DNA of 64,000 bases from Candidatus Thiodiazotropha sp. (ex Epidulcina cf. delphinae) (GCA_025656455.1 JAHXHS010000030.1:1-64000), one strand, 5' to 3'. Positions 52,010 to 60,959 are shown, counted from the first letter of the stretch. Numbers and translations: made by a program. The notes: generated from the sequence alone by a model not told the origin.

Positions 52010-52258
52010 TTGGTTATAGAGCATCGCAGGGGGGAGAGGCCGGTACCAGAAAATCTCGATGAGCTGCTGAATGATTTGCAGCTATTGGCGCTGCAAAAGG
52101 TGGAGCGTTTCGGTTGGAAACTGAAGTTTGTTCGAAGGCCGCTGTTTCAGGAGGTGGTGCCCGTCATATCCAGTCCGAACGATGATAAAATCGGCGTGTT
52201 GGAAATGAACGGCGAGATCAACATGGATCCCGATACAAAGATTCGCCTACGCGCCTGA
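52010..52258 (+). CDS. Small conserved gammaproteobacterial-type protein
   Basis: The frame is open from 51761, but the best start is the TTG at 52010, preceded by AAGGAGG with 8 bases of spacing. The 82-residue product then reads MVIEHRRGERPVPENLDELL and continues ERFGWKLKFVRRPLFQEVVP, a compact basic-acidic protein with no membrane segment. It ends with NMDPDTKIRLRA. I believe similar small proteins occur in related bacteria, but no function is known. Confidence 0.6.
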   Translation: MVIEHRRGERPVPENLDELLNDLQLLALQKVERFGWKLKFVRRPLFQEVVPVISSPNDDKIGVLEMNGEINMDPDTKIRLRA

Positions 52259-52432
52259 CAAATTTCAGTCCCATAACGGTACCGGCAGTGACAGGGTGAT
52301 AGCCCCTTCATTCCCCATGGCTTGGTGGAAATCCTATATGCTGACGGCTTTGCACGTGTTTCATGCATATCTTCTGTCGTCAGATGGTTTATAATCCCCG
52401 GTTTTTCAAAGCATCTTTCTGGGAGATTGCGG

Positions 52433-53650
52433 ATGTCCGGCGATGGCGTAAAGAAGGTGGTACTGGCCTACTCGGGTGGGCTCGATACCTCGATTATCGT
52501 TAAGTGGCTGCAGGACGAGTATCAGTGTGAGGTGGTGACTTTTACCGCTGACATCGGTCAGGGAGAAGAAGTGGGGCCGGTGCGCGCCAAGGCCGAGGCC
52601 GCCGGCATCAAAGAGATCTTCATCGAAGATCTGACCGAGGAGTTCGTGCTCGACTATGTCTTCCCCATGTTTCGCGCCAATGCCGTCTACGAGGGGGAGT
52701 ATCTGCTCGGCACCTCCATCGCCCGGCCGCTGATCGCCAAGCGCCTGATCGAAATCGCCAACGAGACCGGCGCCGACGCCGTCTCTCACGGCGCTACCGG
52801 CAAGGGCAATGACCAGGTGCGTTTCGAACTGGGTGCCTATGCCCTGCGGCCCGACATCAAGATTATCGCTCCCTGGCGGGAGTGGGACCTCAACTCTCGC
52901 GAAAAACTGCTGGCTTATGCCGAGGCCAACGGCATCTCCATCGAAATGAAGCGCAAAGGCAAGAAATCCCCCTACTCCATGGATGCCAATCTGTTGCATA
53001 TCTCCTATGAGGGTTACGATCTGGAGGACCCCTGGACCGAGCCGGGCAGCGACATGTGGCGCTGGTCGGTCTCGCCGGAGGAGGCGCCGAATCAGGCGAC
53101 CTATGTGGAGATCGGTTTTGAAAGGGGCGATCCTGTCTCCATCGATGGGGAGAAGCTCTCGGCGGCCGCCCTGCTGCTCAAGCTGAACCGGTTGGGCGGC
53201 GCCAACGGCATTGGCCGGAGCGATATCGTGGAGAATCGCTACGTCGGCATGAAGTCCCGAGGCTGTTACGAGACCCCGGGCGGCGCCATCCTGTTGAAGG
53301 CGCACCGCGCCATGGAGTCCCTGACCCTGGACCGTGAGGCGGCGCACCTCAAGGATGAACTGATGCCGCGCTATGCCGAACTGATCTACAACGGCTACTG
53401 GTTCGCCCCAGAGCGCGAGATGTTGCAGGCCGCCATCGACCAGACCCAGCAGGTGGTCAACGGGGTGGTCAGGCTCAAGCTCTACAAGGGGAATGTCATC
53501 GTCGTCGGGCGCAGGTCGAACACCCACAGCCTGTTCGACGAGTCGATCGCCACCTTCGAGGATGACGCTGGCGCTTACAACCAGCAGGATGCCGAGGGTT
53601 TTATTAAGCTGAACGCCCTGCGTCTGAGAGTGGCGGCGAAGAGGAAATAG
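52433..53650 (+). CDS. argG: Argininosuccinate synthase
   Basis: ArgG joins citrulline and aspartate using ATP in arginine synthesis. The 405-residue protein has the pyrophosphatase-type P-loop LAYSGGLDTSIIVKWL, GATGKGNDQVRFEL, REWDLNSREKLLAYAE and KSRGCYETPGGAILLKAHRA. The ATG at 52433 has GGGAG upstream; a longer frame to 52322 is not family-like. The gene is monocistronic. Its TAG stop at 53648-53650 is also the start of a type E repeat end (TAGTGTACCTCGTC). Confidence 0.98.
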   Translation: MSGDGVKKVVLAYSGGLDTSIIVKWLQDEYQCEVVTFTADIGQGEEVGPVRAKAEAAGIKEIFIEDLTEEFVLDYVFPMFRANAVYEGEYLLGTSIARPLIAKRLIEIANETGADAVSHGATGKGNDQVRFELGAYALRPDIKIIAPWREWDLNSREKLLAYAEANGISIEMKRKGKKSPYSMDANLLHISYEGYDLEDPWTEPGSDMWRWSVSPEEAPNQATYVEIGFERGDPVSIDGEKLSAAALLLKLNRLGGANGIGRSDIVENRYVGMKSRGCYETPGGAILLKAHRAMESLTLDREAAHLKDELMPRYAELIYNGYWFAPEREMLQAAIDQTQQVVNGVVRLKLYKGNVIVVGRRSNTHSLFDESIATFEDDAGAYNQQDAEGFIKLNALRLRVAAKRK

Positions 53651-53838
53651 TGTACCTCGTCTATAGATACTGTAACCTTCAGAGCCACCCAGGTGATCCA
53701 AGACAAGTTCCCCGGTATCGAGATGGACATAGTGTAGGTCACGTTGCGCAGCTACGTGACACCCCGTTGAGTCAGGTAGCCGCTCCGCGTCAACCTGACC
53801 TACGACTGAGAGTGGGGGTGAAGAAGAAAGAGTACTAG
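53648..53838. repeat. Type E element end and degraded element after argG
   Basis: The end TAGTGTACCTCGTCTATAGA...CTTCAG matches those at 15530 and 43792. The following sequence contains GTAGGTCACGTTGCGC and GTCAACCTGACCTAC, partly inverted pieces of an unidentified hairpin. It stops at ACTAG (53834-53838), where the type H element begins. The matching right end is missing. Confidence 0.5.
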
Positions 53839-54086
53839 CCCGGATGTTTCACCCGGGAACGTGATGATCGTGCAGAGCTCGTTGTTCAGGGGCGGATTTC
53901 CGATTGAGTCAATAGCCTAAGCTATTGATGAATGAGGAAATACCGTCCCTGGACGACGAGATCGGTACGAGGGCGCGTTCAGCGTTGCCTGGTAACACTC
54001 TGCACTTTGCTAATATTCTAAACATTACATTTTAAATCAAAAGCTTAATTCACATTATCAGCGGCCGGGTGAAATATCCGGGCTAG
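53836..54086. repeat. TAG-ended palindromic element (type H)
   Basis: The ends TAGCCCGGATGTTTCACCCG and (complement of the right end) TAGCCCGGATATTTCACCCG are inverted repeats. Inside is a hairpin with arms CAGGGGCGGATTTCC and GGAAATACCGTCCCTG around TCAATAGCCTAAGCTATTGA, followed by an AT-rich segment. The right CTA (54083-54085) is the leuA stop codon. No coding capacity. Confidence 0.7.
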
Positions 54087-55756
54087 GCCGCTCGCCGATC
54101 GGCTTGGGCCAGGTTCAGTGCCGAGAGCACCGCCTTCAGCGAGGCGTTAACCGTATCCCGGTCGATGGCGGCCCCAGCGACCCGACGTCCTCCGATATTG
54201 AGGTGGATATAGGCGGCGGCCTCCGCGTCGGCGCCTTCGCCGATGGCGTGCTCCACATAATCGACCACATTGATCAGTTGCCCGCTGGCCCGGCTGACAG
54301 CGTCGATGAAAGCCGAGATGGCCCCTTCCCCGCGACCCTTGACCGTCTTTATCCCGCGGCCGTCATCGAGATGCGCCTCAATCGCCTCCACCTCGTCGTT
54401 GCGATCGATCCGGTAACCCTCCAGGCGGTTCGGCCCTTGGTCAGCGACAAAGTGTTGCAGAAACAGGGCATGGATGGTCCTGCTGTCGACCTCGCCGGCG
54501 TGTTGCTCGCTTTCGCGCTGTACGATGCTGGCCAGCTCCGTCTGTATCCAGCGAGGCAGCATCAAACCATAGTCACGCTCCAGGACATAGGCCACGCCGC
54601 CCTTGCCCGATTGGCTGTTGACTCGGATCACTGCCTGATAATCACGGCCGATATCTTTCGGATCGATGGGCAGGTAGGCCACCTGCCAGGGTTCGTCGGG
54701 CTGCTGCTGGTGCAGACACTTGCGAATCGCATCCTGATGGGAGCCGGAGAAGGCGGTGTAGACCAACTCCCCCACCCAGGGGTGCCGGGGATGCACCGGT
54801 AACCCGGTGCATTGGCTATAGACTTGGATGATCTCGTCCGGCCTGGAGAGGTCGATCGCCGGATCTATGCCCTGGCTATAGAGGTTCATCGCCAGGGTGA
54901 CGATGTCCATGTTGCCGGTGCGTTCGCCGTTGCCCATCAGGGTGCCCTCGACACGGTCCGCGCCGGCGAGGATCGCCAGTTCAGCCGCCGCCACCGCGCA
55001 GCCCCGATCGTTATGGGTATGCACCGAGACGATGACGGCGTCGCGGCGTGAGAGGTGGTGACAGAAATACTCCACCTGGTCGGCGAAGACGTTCGGCGTA
55101 CTGCTCTCCACCGTGGCGGGCAGATTGATGATACAGGGGCGTTCAGGCGTCGGTTGCCAGATCTCCGTCACCGCGTCGCAAACATCCACTGCGTAGTCCC
55201 ACTCGGTATTGGAGAAGCTCTCCGGTGAGTACTGAAAGATCCACTCAGTCCCAGGATAGTTCGCCGCCTCCCGCTGCAACAGCTCCGCGCCATCCATGGC
55301 GATCGCCTTGATGCCCTCGCGGTTGCGTTTGAAGACCCGCTCGCGCTGCACGGTGGAGGTGGAGTTATAGACATGGACGATGGCCCGGTGGACACCCTGC
55401 AAGGCCTCGAAGGTCTTGCTGATCAACGCCTCACGGGCCTGCACCAGCACCTGCACGGTGACGTCGTCGGGTATCCTCTCCTCCTCGATCAGCCAGCGCA
55501 CAAAGTCATAGTCCGGTCGGCTGGCCGACGGGAAGCCAACCTCGATCTCCTTCAGGCCGAGTTTCACCAGCAAGTCCCACATCCGGCGCTTCTGGGTCAC
55601 ATTCATCGGTTCCAGCAGCGCTTGATTGCCATCGCGCAGGTCGACACTGGCCCAGATCGGCGATTTCTCGATCGTGCGATTGGGCCACTGGCGGTTGTGT
55701 ATCGGCACAATCGGCGTGGGGCGGTACTTGCGATGGTCAAAGCGGTTCACGATCAA
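54083..55756 (-). CDS. leuA: 2-isopropylmalate synthase (LeuA2 type)
   Basis: LeuA condenses 2-oxoisovalerate with acetyl-CoA, the first leucine-specific step. The 557-residue protein belongs to the longer LeuA2 group: IWASVDLRDGNQALLEPMNV, the metal-site VSVHTHNDRGCAVAAAELA, ADRVEGTLMGNGERTGN and a C-terminal LeuA dimer/regulatory domain (DGRGIKTVKGRGEGAISAFI). It complements the ilv genes about 19 kb away. It is divergent from the Lrp-type regulator at 56036. Its TAG stop comes from the type H repeat. Confidence 0.97.
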   Translation of the reverse strand: MIVNRFDHRKYRPTPIVPIHNRQWPNRTIEKSPIWASVDLRDGNQALLEPMNVTQKRRMWDLLVKLGLKEIEVGFPSASRPDYDFVRWLIEEERIPDDVTVQVLVQAREALISKTFEALQGVHRAIVHVYNSTSTVQRERVFKRNREGIKAIAMDGAELLQREAANYPGTEWIFQYSPESFSNTEWDYAVDVCDAVTEIWQPTPERPCIINLPATVESSTPNVFADQVEYFCHHLSRRDAVIVSVHTHNDRGCAVAAAELAILAGADRVEGTLMGNGERTGNMDIVTLAMNLYSQGIDPAIDLSRPDEIIQVYSQCTGLPVHPRHPWVGELVYTAFSGSHQDAIRKCLHQQQPDEPWQVAYLPIDPKDIGRDYQAVIRVNSQSGKGGVAYVLERDYGLMLPRWIQTELASIVQRESEQHAGEVDSRTIHALFLQHFVADQGPNRLEGYRIDRNDEVEAIEAHLDDGRGIKTVKGRGEGAISAFIDAVSRASGQLINVVDYVEHAIGEGADAEAAAYIHLNIGGRRVAGAAIDRDTVNASLKAVLSALNLAQADRRAA

Positions 55757-56035
55757 ACTCCTGCTGACGGTTATGTAAATATCCCATGCTGCATGCCCTC
55801 GTGAGGCTGCGTGCGTTCGCTCGAGGCTTGTGGCCCTGGGCTGAAAAGTGATCGGCTCGTGGCCGATGGTGAAAGATTAGTGCAGATCGGCAGGCAGTTG
55901 TTTGCGAATAGTGGCTTGATTAAGGGATGATTTGAATTAATATTGCGCAATAATTAGAAATGTTGATATAAATAGCCTACTATTAACCCGGCAATCAAAT
56001 ATGCCGGGTTAATAGTCTCAGAGAGAAGCAATTCA
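55757..56035. promoter_or_regulatory. Divergent leuA/lrp control region
   Basis: The 279-bp gap holds an AT-rich segment with the 12-bp perfect palindrome TATTGCGCAATA at 55941-55952, extended partly on both sides, of the kind bound by AsnC/Lrp proteins. Nearer the regulator is a TATTAACCCGGCA...TGCCGGGTTAATA hairpin (55983-56012), the same arms as repeat ends near 36004, 57242 and 63137, so this is a mobile-type repeat rather than a dedicated operator. Regulation of leuA by the adjacent Lrp protein is plausible. Confidence 0.45.
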
Positions 56036-56497
56036 ATGACGCTGGATCGTTATGACAGACGCATTCTCGAAGTGCTGCAAGGCGATGGCCGTATCAGCAA
56101 TCAGGATCTGGCCGAACGCATCGGTCTCTCGGCTTCGCCCTGTCTGCGGCGGGTGCGGGCATTGGAAGAGGCGGGGGTCATTGCCGGATACCGTGCCTAC
56201 CTGGATGCCAGCAAACTGGGCTTGAGTCTGATGGCCCTGATCCATATCGCCATGGATCGCCACACACCTGAACGCTTTGCCAATTTTGAAAGCAAAGTCA
56301 AGGAGTTGCCTGAAGTGCTGGAGTGTTTGTTGATCACCGGACAGGATGCCGACTATCAGTTGAAGGCGGTCGTGCCAGACATGGAGGCCTACCAGGCGTT
56401 GTTGTTGAATAAGATCACCCGCATCGAGGGTGTGAGCGGGGTCCATTCAAGCTTTGTCATGCGCAGCGTGGTGGATAAGCGCGCGCTGCCGGTGTAG
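56036..56497 (+). CDS. Lrp/AsnC-family transcriptional regulator
   Basis: The 153-residue protein has an N-terminal winged helix (LDRYDRRILEVLQGDGRISN, LAERIGLSASPCLRRVRALE) and a C-terminal RAM ligand-binding domain (MALIHIAMDRHTPERFANFE, ITGQDADYQLKAVVPDMEAY). SPCLRRVRaLE is typical of the Lrp branch. The position divergent from leuA suggests amino-acid-responsive control of that gene and itself. It begins 20 bp after a repeat hairpin. Confidence 0.93.
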   Translation: MTLDRYDRRILEVLQGDGRISNQDLAERIGLSASPCLRRVRALEEAGVIAGYRAYLDASKLGLSLMALIHIAMDRHTPERFANFESKVKELPEVLECLLITGQDADYQLKAVVPDMEAYQALLLNKITRIEGVSGVHSSFVMRSVVDKRALPV

Positions 56498-56528
56498 CGA
56501 TTGTCGTGGTAATCAGGTTGCCGGTGCT

Positions 56529-56936
56529 TCAGGCGGTATTTCGTGCTTGGGGTAAGAGAGGGGTCGAGGAGAAGAACTGTCTCAACCAATCGACGGCCAT
56601 TTTACGTTCATAGAACGATCTTACCTCCACATCCCTGAAATAGGTGCTGGCGGCGATCCTGGTCATGAGAGCATCCCGGCGATCACGTTCGATGAAGGCC
56701 ACTGCTTTCAGGCGGCTTTTGGTCTGCTGCATCATGGCTATCTGCACCAGGATCGAGATGGCGTAGTGTCCTTTGCGTTCGATCAGCGCGGGCACAGGGG
56801 CGCTGAACATGTTCAGATAGTCCGTCACCGGCTGGATATCAGCCTCTATGATTTCTCCGTCAGTATAGATAACGGCGTGCAGATAGCTGTTTTCCTCGAC
56901 ACTGAGGCGTACTTTTCCGGTGTCTTTTGTCTCCAT
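56529..56936 (-). CDS. Hypothetical protein, STAS/SpoIIAA-like in appearance
   Basis: The 135-residue protein alternates strands and helices: KVRLSVEENSYLHAVIYTDG, PVPALIERKGHYAISILVQI, SRLKAVAFIERDRRDALMTR and EVRSFYERKMAVDWLRQFFS. The last segment resembles the end of SpoIIAA-like/STAS-fold proteins (FYDREEAvaWL). There is no membrane segment. It is convergent with the Lrp gene. The fold assignment is tentative and function unknown. Confidence 0.55.
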   Translation of the reverse strand: METKDTGKVRLSVEENSYLHAVIYTDGEIIEADIQPVTDYLNMFSAPVPALIERKGHYAISILVQIAMMQQTKSRLKAVAFIERDRRDALMTRIAASTYFRDVEVRSFYERKMAVDWLRQFFSSTPLLPQARNTA

Positions 56937-57273
56937 GAGGGTAGAGTATAGTCGATCTTTTTTGATTGAATTCCTCAGGCTCTGCGGCTGAGTGGAGCCT
57001 TCGGCTCAGACGTTTGCCGGCGGCGGCGCCTGTGGGTATGCTGGGAGTGCGGCAAGATCCTCGCGGAGTCGACACGATGCAATTTTTTTTGCTGAAGACC
57101 TCTGATGATTCAGCCGTTATCGAACAGTGCAAACGGCACACAGAGGGCATGGGTATGCATCGGTTTGCCAAGGCGTAGGTGAAGTGTGCGCAAAAGTGAT
57201 GCCCTGCTGTAGGCAGACGCACAACGGCTGAACCCGACATATTAGGTTGCCGGGTTAATAGAAAATACGGAAT
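56937..57273. other. Gene-free gap with a TTAACCCGG-type repeat end
   Basis: An inverted pair CCTCAGGCTCTGCGGCTGAG near 56973-56992 and TTAGGTTGCCGGGTTAATAG at 57241-57260 are the recognisable items. The latter is the same end type as at 36004 and 63137 and lies just upstream of the GspE-like gene. CACAACGGCTGAAC (57227) is shared with the copy at 63130-63190. No gene is supported. Confidence 0.4.
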
Positions 57274-59058
57274 ATGATCTATAAGCAAAATGATGACCGG
57301 CAGTTGGAGCTTGGCGAGTTGCTCGAATGGCTGGTCGAAGACGGTCTGATCAATGCCGAGTTGGCCAGCACGGTCAAGGCTGTGACCCAGGGGGCTAAGC
57401 ACACCCGCCACCCGCTGGTGGTCATCGCCGAGCATAAGTGGCCCAACGAGCGAAATCCGCAGACCGTTCTCGACCTCAATCTGCTTATCGAGTGGCTGGC
57501 CGGCAGGGTCGGGCTCCCCCTGGCGCACATCGATCCGCTGAAGGTCAATGTGCCGGCGATCACTGCTGTGATGTCCTATGCCTATGCAAAGCGATTCAAC
57601 ATCATTGCCACCGAGGTCAAGCCCAATGAGGTGGTGATTGCCACCGCAGAGCCCTTTCTGCGGGAGTGGGAGCGGGAACTGAACCGTATCCTCGGCAAGA
57701 CGATTAGCCGGGTGATGATCGATCCGGTGCAGATCGAGCGTTATCTGGTCGAGTTCTACAGCCTCTCCCACTCGGTCCGGGCCGCCCACGACGATAGCCA
57801 GGACACCGCCTATTCAGGGGTTCAGAACCTGGAACAGTTGATGGAGCTGGGTCGGAGCGGCATGCTCGATGCGAATGATCAGCATGTGGTCAATATCGTC
57901 GACTGGCTGTTGCAATATGCCTATAGCCAGCGGGCCAGCGATATCCATATCGAACCCACCAGACATCAGACCAATATCCGCTTTCGCATTGACGGGGTGA
58001 TGCAGATGGTCTATCAGATTCCCCCCTCCGTGGGCACTCCCGTGACGTCACGGATAAAGATCCTCGGGCGCATGGATGTCTCGGAAAAGCGCCGTCCCCA
58101 GGATGGCCGCCTGAAGACTCGGAGTAAACAGGGCAGCGAGGTGGAGTTGCGTCTCTCCACCATGCCCACCGCCTTCGGTGAAAAGCTGGTGATGCGTATC
58201 TTTGATCCTGAAGTGCTGCTCAAGGACTATCGGGCGCTGGGCTTTTCCCAATCAGAGACGGCCCTGTGGGGCGATCTGATCAGCCGTCCAAACGGCATTA
58301 TCCTGGTTACCGGTCCCACCGGTTCGGGCAAGACAACCACCCTTTACACAACGCTCAAGGAACTGGCCAGGCCCGAGGTCAACGTCTGCACCGTGGAGGA
58401 CCCCATCGAGCTGGTCGAGCCGAGTTTCAATCAGATGCAGGTGCAGCACAATATCGGCCTCAACTTTGCCAGCGGGGTCCGCACTTTGCTGCGCCAGGAC
58501 CCGGATATCATCATGATCGGCGAAATCCGCGACCGCGAGACCGCTGAAATGGCGGTGCAGGCATCCCTGACCGGTCACCTGGTCTTCTCCACCCTGCATA
58601 CCAATGACGCGCCGACGGCCATCACCAGACTGTTGGAGATCGGGGTGCCTCCCTATCTGCTGAAGGCTACCTTGCTTGGTGTGCTGGGACAGCGCCTGAC
58701 ACGCACACTCTGCCCCCACTGCAAGGAGAAGGTGGCCCTCAACGAAGAGCTGTGGGAGACCATGATCACCCCGTTGCGGGCGAAAAAGCGACCGGCCAGC
58801 GTCTATCAACCCGTCGGTTGCCTCGAATGCCGCCAAACCGGGTTTTTGGGGCGTGTGGGCATCTACGAGATGATGACCATCTCATCCGCAATCAAGCGTC
58901 TGATCACTTCAGACAGCGATATCAACCAACTACGCCGCCAGGCGATCAGCGAGGGCATGCGACCCTTGCGTCTGAGCGGTGCGCAGAAAGTGGCGACCGG
59001 TCTGACCACCATCGAAGAGGTGCTCAAGGTGGCGCCGCCCGAGAGTATCGAGGTGTAA
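57274..59058 (+). CDS. GspE/PilB-family secretion ATPase
   Basis: The 594-residue protein has an N-terminal MshEN-like region (LELGELLEWLVEDGLINAEL), the N2 domain RASDIHIEPTRHQTNIRFRI, Walker A GPTGSGKTTTLYTTL near 346, the Asp box and Walker B LLRQDPDIIMIGEIRDRETA, a His box LVFSTLHTNDAPTAITRLLE and a tetracysteine site (CPHCKEK ... CLECRQTGF). Such ATPases power type II secretion or type IV pili. No pilin, GspF or secretin gene is adjacent, so its partner machine is elsewhere. Confidence 0.93.
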   Translation: MIYKQNDDRQLELGELLEWLVEDGLINAELASTVKAVTQGAKHTRHPLVVIAEHKWPNERNPQTVLDLNLLIEWLAGRVGLPLAHIDPLKVNVPAITAVMSYAYAKRFNIIATEVKPNEVVIATAEPFLREWERELNRILGKTISRVMIDPVQIERYLVEFYSLSHSVRAAHDDSQDTAYSGVQNLEQLMELGRSGMLDANDQHVVNIVDWLLQYAYSQRASDIHIEPTRHQTNIRFRIDGVMQMVYQIPPSVGTPVTSRIKILGRMDVSEKRRPQDGRLKTRSKQGSEVELRLSTMPTAFGEKLVMRIFDPEVLLKDYRALGFSQSETALWGDLISRPNGIILVTGPTGSGKTTTLYTTLKELARPEVNVCTVEDPIELVEPSFNQMQVQHNIGLNFASGVRTLLRQDPDIIMIGEIRDRETAEMAVQASLTGHLVFSTLHTNDAPTAITRLLEIGVPPYLLKATLLGVLGQRLTRTLCPHCKEKVALNEELWETMITPLRAKKRPASVYQPVGCLECRQTGFLGRVGIYEMMTISSAIKRLITSDSDINQLRRQAISEGMRPLRLSGAQKVATGLTTIEEVLKVAPPESIEV

Positions 59059-59413
59059 TCGGGGGCCGGGAGAGTAACGTTTAGGCGTTTTTTCCGTCTC
59101 ACACCATTGAGTTGTCCTGCCCGGTAAGGCCGGCTTTTCCTTTTGTTTCAGCACCCGCAATCCTCGCCAATGCCGATGGAGACCTGTCTGCCAGGCAGGG
59201 GGTGTGCAAGAATTTTATATATAAAACAGTTGGTTATCAAGTTTCTCTTGGAGATTGCGACGTTTTCGCAAAATTTGAAATAGAAACTTGACGTTTTCTG
59301 TGTGGTATCTATACTTCCTCACGAATGGGAATTTTTTCCCAACTTTTTACATTCACGCAAAGGAGTGCACGACAGCCAATGGCTGTGAATGTGCAATCAG
59401 GAGGAAGAGTTCG
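59059..59413. other. Intergenic region before the DUF5666 lipoprotein
   Basis: No gene is visible. GTTATCAAGTTTCTC (59232) and GAAATAGAAACTTGAC (59277) form an imperfect inverted pair, and TTGACG at 59289 followed by TATCTATACTT may be a promoter for the lipoprotein gene. The upstream frame from 59288 is open but lacks a plausible start other than 59414. Confidence 0.35.
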
Positions 59414-60862
59414 ATGAAACAGCGAAAACGGGTTGTTTTTATATCAGCGATCCTTGCCGTCGTCCTCGGCGCTTGCGGCGGTGGAGGCGGCGGCAGTAGC
59501 AGCGACAGCGGCGGCACGGTCACCACCGTGGGCAAGATAGACGGTTTCGGCAGCGTCTATGTCAATGGCGTCAAATTCGACACCAGCAATACACTATACA
59601 GCGTCGATGATGAGGCCGGTCAGGACGACTCATCGCTTGCCGTTGGTATGAAGGTCCGTATCGAGGGACGAGTCAATGCGGATGGGAAGACCGGGACCGC
59701 CGACAGCATCTACTACGACGACGACCTGGAAGGTCCCATTGACAGCGGCAGTCTCGTGGTTGGCGATGGCGTCACGACCTTTACCATCCTGGGGATGGGG
59801 GTCAGCGCGGATGTTAACGCCACGGTATTCGATGACGGGGCCAGCTACGATGGGCTTGCGGAAGGTCAGGAGCTTGAAGTCAGCGGCTTTTTCGACGGGA
59901 CCCAGATAGTCGCCTCCCGGATCGAACTGCAGAACGACAGCGACGACGATTATGAGATCAAGGGTACGGTGGCCAGTTATGATGGCAGCCAGATTAGCTT
60001 GACCTTGCAGAACGGGGTTGTCGCAGGCCCCTATCTCATCAGCAGCAGCGCTGAACTGGAGATCCCCTCCGATCCCGTGGGTTTGTATGTCGAGATCAAG
60101 CTGGACAACAGCAGCGGAACCCCGGAAGTGGTGCATATCGAGAGTGACGACGACGACCTTATCGATGACGATGATGGCGAAGTCTCCCTGCGAGGCATAC
60201 TCGCCGGGGATCAGAGCAGCGGTTTCTCGGTAAACGGCGTATCTTTCGAGGTCTCGCCCATGACTCGCTATGAACCCGCAAGCCTGGAAGGAAATCTCAG
60301 TGCTGGGATGGAGGTCGAAGTCGAAGGCGTCATGCAGGATGGCGTGCTGATCGCAAAGGAGATCGAGGCGGAGGATGGTGAAGTCGAGATCACGGCGCGG
60401 GTCATCAGCGTGCAAAGCAGTGATGCGAAAAACGGCACTATCACACTTGACTTGGGCAATAGCCAGAGTCTGACGGTAGAGACGGACAATTCCACCCAGT
60501 TTGAAGACAGTTCGGATTTCGATCACGATGATGACGGCAGCTTCAACCTCAACGAATTGACCGATAGCGACTATGTCGAGTTGGAGCTTGGCCGTTCGGG
60601 AGACCAATACTACGTCATCAGCATCGAAAGGGAGGACGATGACGATTCAACGGAGATCGAGGCCCCGCTGGAGGATTACACAGTCAATGACTCTGTTACC
60701 CTGCTGGGCGCAATCTTCACGGTCCATGACGGGACCCGGTATGAGTTGCATGATTCATCCACCGATATGGAGACCTTTTTCTCCAACCTTGAGATAGGAA
60801 GGCAGGTAGAAATGGAGGACCAGAATTCTGACGGCGCCATCGACGAGATAGAAATGAAGTGA
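59414..60862 (+). CDS. DUF5666 repeat lipoprotein
   Basis: With the ATG at 59414 (GAGGAAG upstream), the 482-residue protein has a lipobox VVLGAC followed by GGGGGGSSSDSGG. Several tandem DUF5666 beta-barrel-like domains follow, recognisable by repeated G.i.gfgsvyVNGv.fd..., LAVGMKVRIEGRV, LAEGQELEVSGFFDGTQIVA and LSAGMEVEVEGVMQDGVLIA. Asp-rich links (DDDDLIDDDDGE) give a strongly acidic, possibly Ca-binding surface protein. A good terminator follows at 60920. Function is unknown. Confidence 0.82.
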   Translation: MKQRKRVVFISAILAVVLGACGGGGGGSSSDSGGTVTTVGKIDGFGSVYVNGVKFDTSNTLYSVDDEAGQDDSSLAVGMKVRIEGRVNADGKTGTADSIYYDDDLEGPIDSGSLVVGDGVTTFTILGMGVSADVNATVFDDGASYDGLAEGQELEVSGFFDGTQIVASRIELQNDSDDDYEIKGTVASYDGSQISLTLQNGVVAGPYLISSSAELEIPSDPVGLYVEIKLDNSSGTPEVVHIESDDDDLIDDDDGEVSLRGILAGDQSSGFSVNGVSFEVSPMTRYEPASLEGNLSAGMEVEVEGVMQDGVLIAKEIEAEDGEVEITARVISVQSSDAKNGTITLDLGNSQSLTVETDNSTQFEDSSDFDHDDDGSFNLNELTDSDYVELELGRSGDQYYVISIEREDDDDSTEIEAPLEDYTVNDSVTLLGAIFTVHDGTRYELHDSSTDMETFFSNLEIGRQVEMEDQNSDGAIDEIEMK

Positions 60863-60919
60863 TTTGAGATTCATCAGGGGCCAAGGTATCTGTTCAGCAT
60901 AGATATCTTGCCAGAGTTA

Positions 60920-60959
60920 GACGGCAGTCGCTTACAGGCTTCTGCCGTCATTTTTTTGT
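60920..60959 (+). terminator. Rho-independent terminator after the DUF5666 gene
   Basis: GACGGCAG (60920-60927) and CTGCCGTC (60942-60949) form an 8-bp GC-rich stem, followed by ATTTTTTTGTTT. It lies 58 bp after the stop codon in the right orientation and is the clearest intrinsic terminator in the window. Confidence 0.8.

Noticed and set aside
52406..53701. A 431-codon minus-strand frame opposite argG
   Set aside because: No domain and no ribosome-binding site; argG on the plus strand is fully conserved. Similar long antisense frames over the ATPase A and B genes, ilvC, proS and pckA were left out for the same reason.
59630..60607. A 325-codon minus-strand frame opposite the DUF5666 lipoprotein
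   Set aside because: It arises from the Asp-rich GAC/GAT codons of the plus-strand gene and lacks any recognisable feature.
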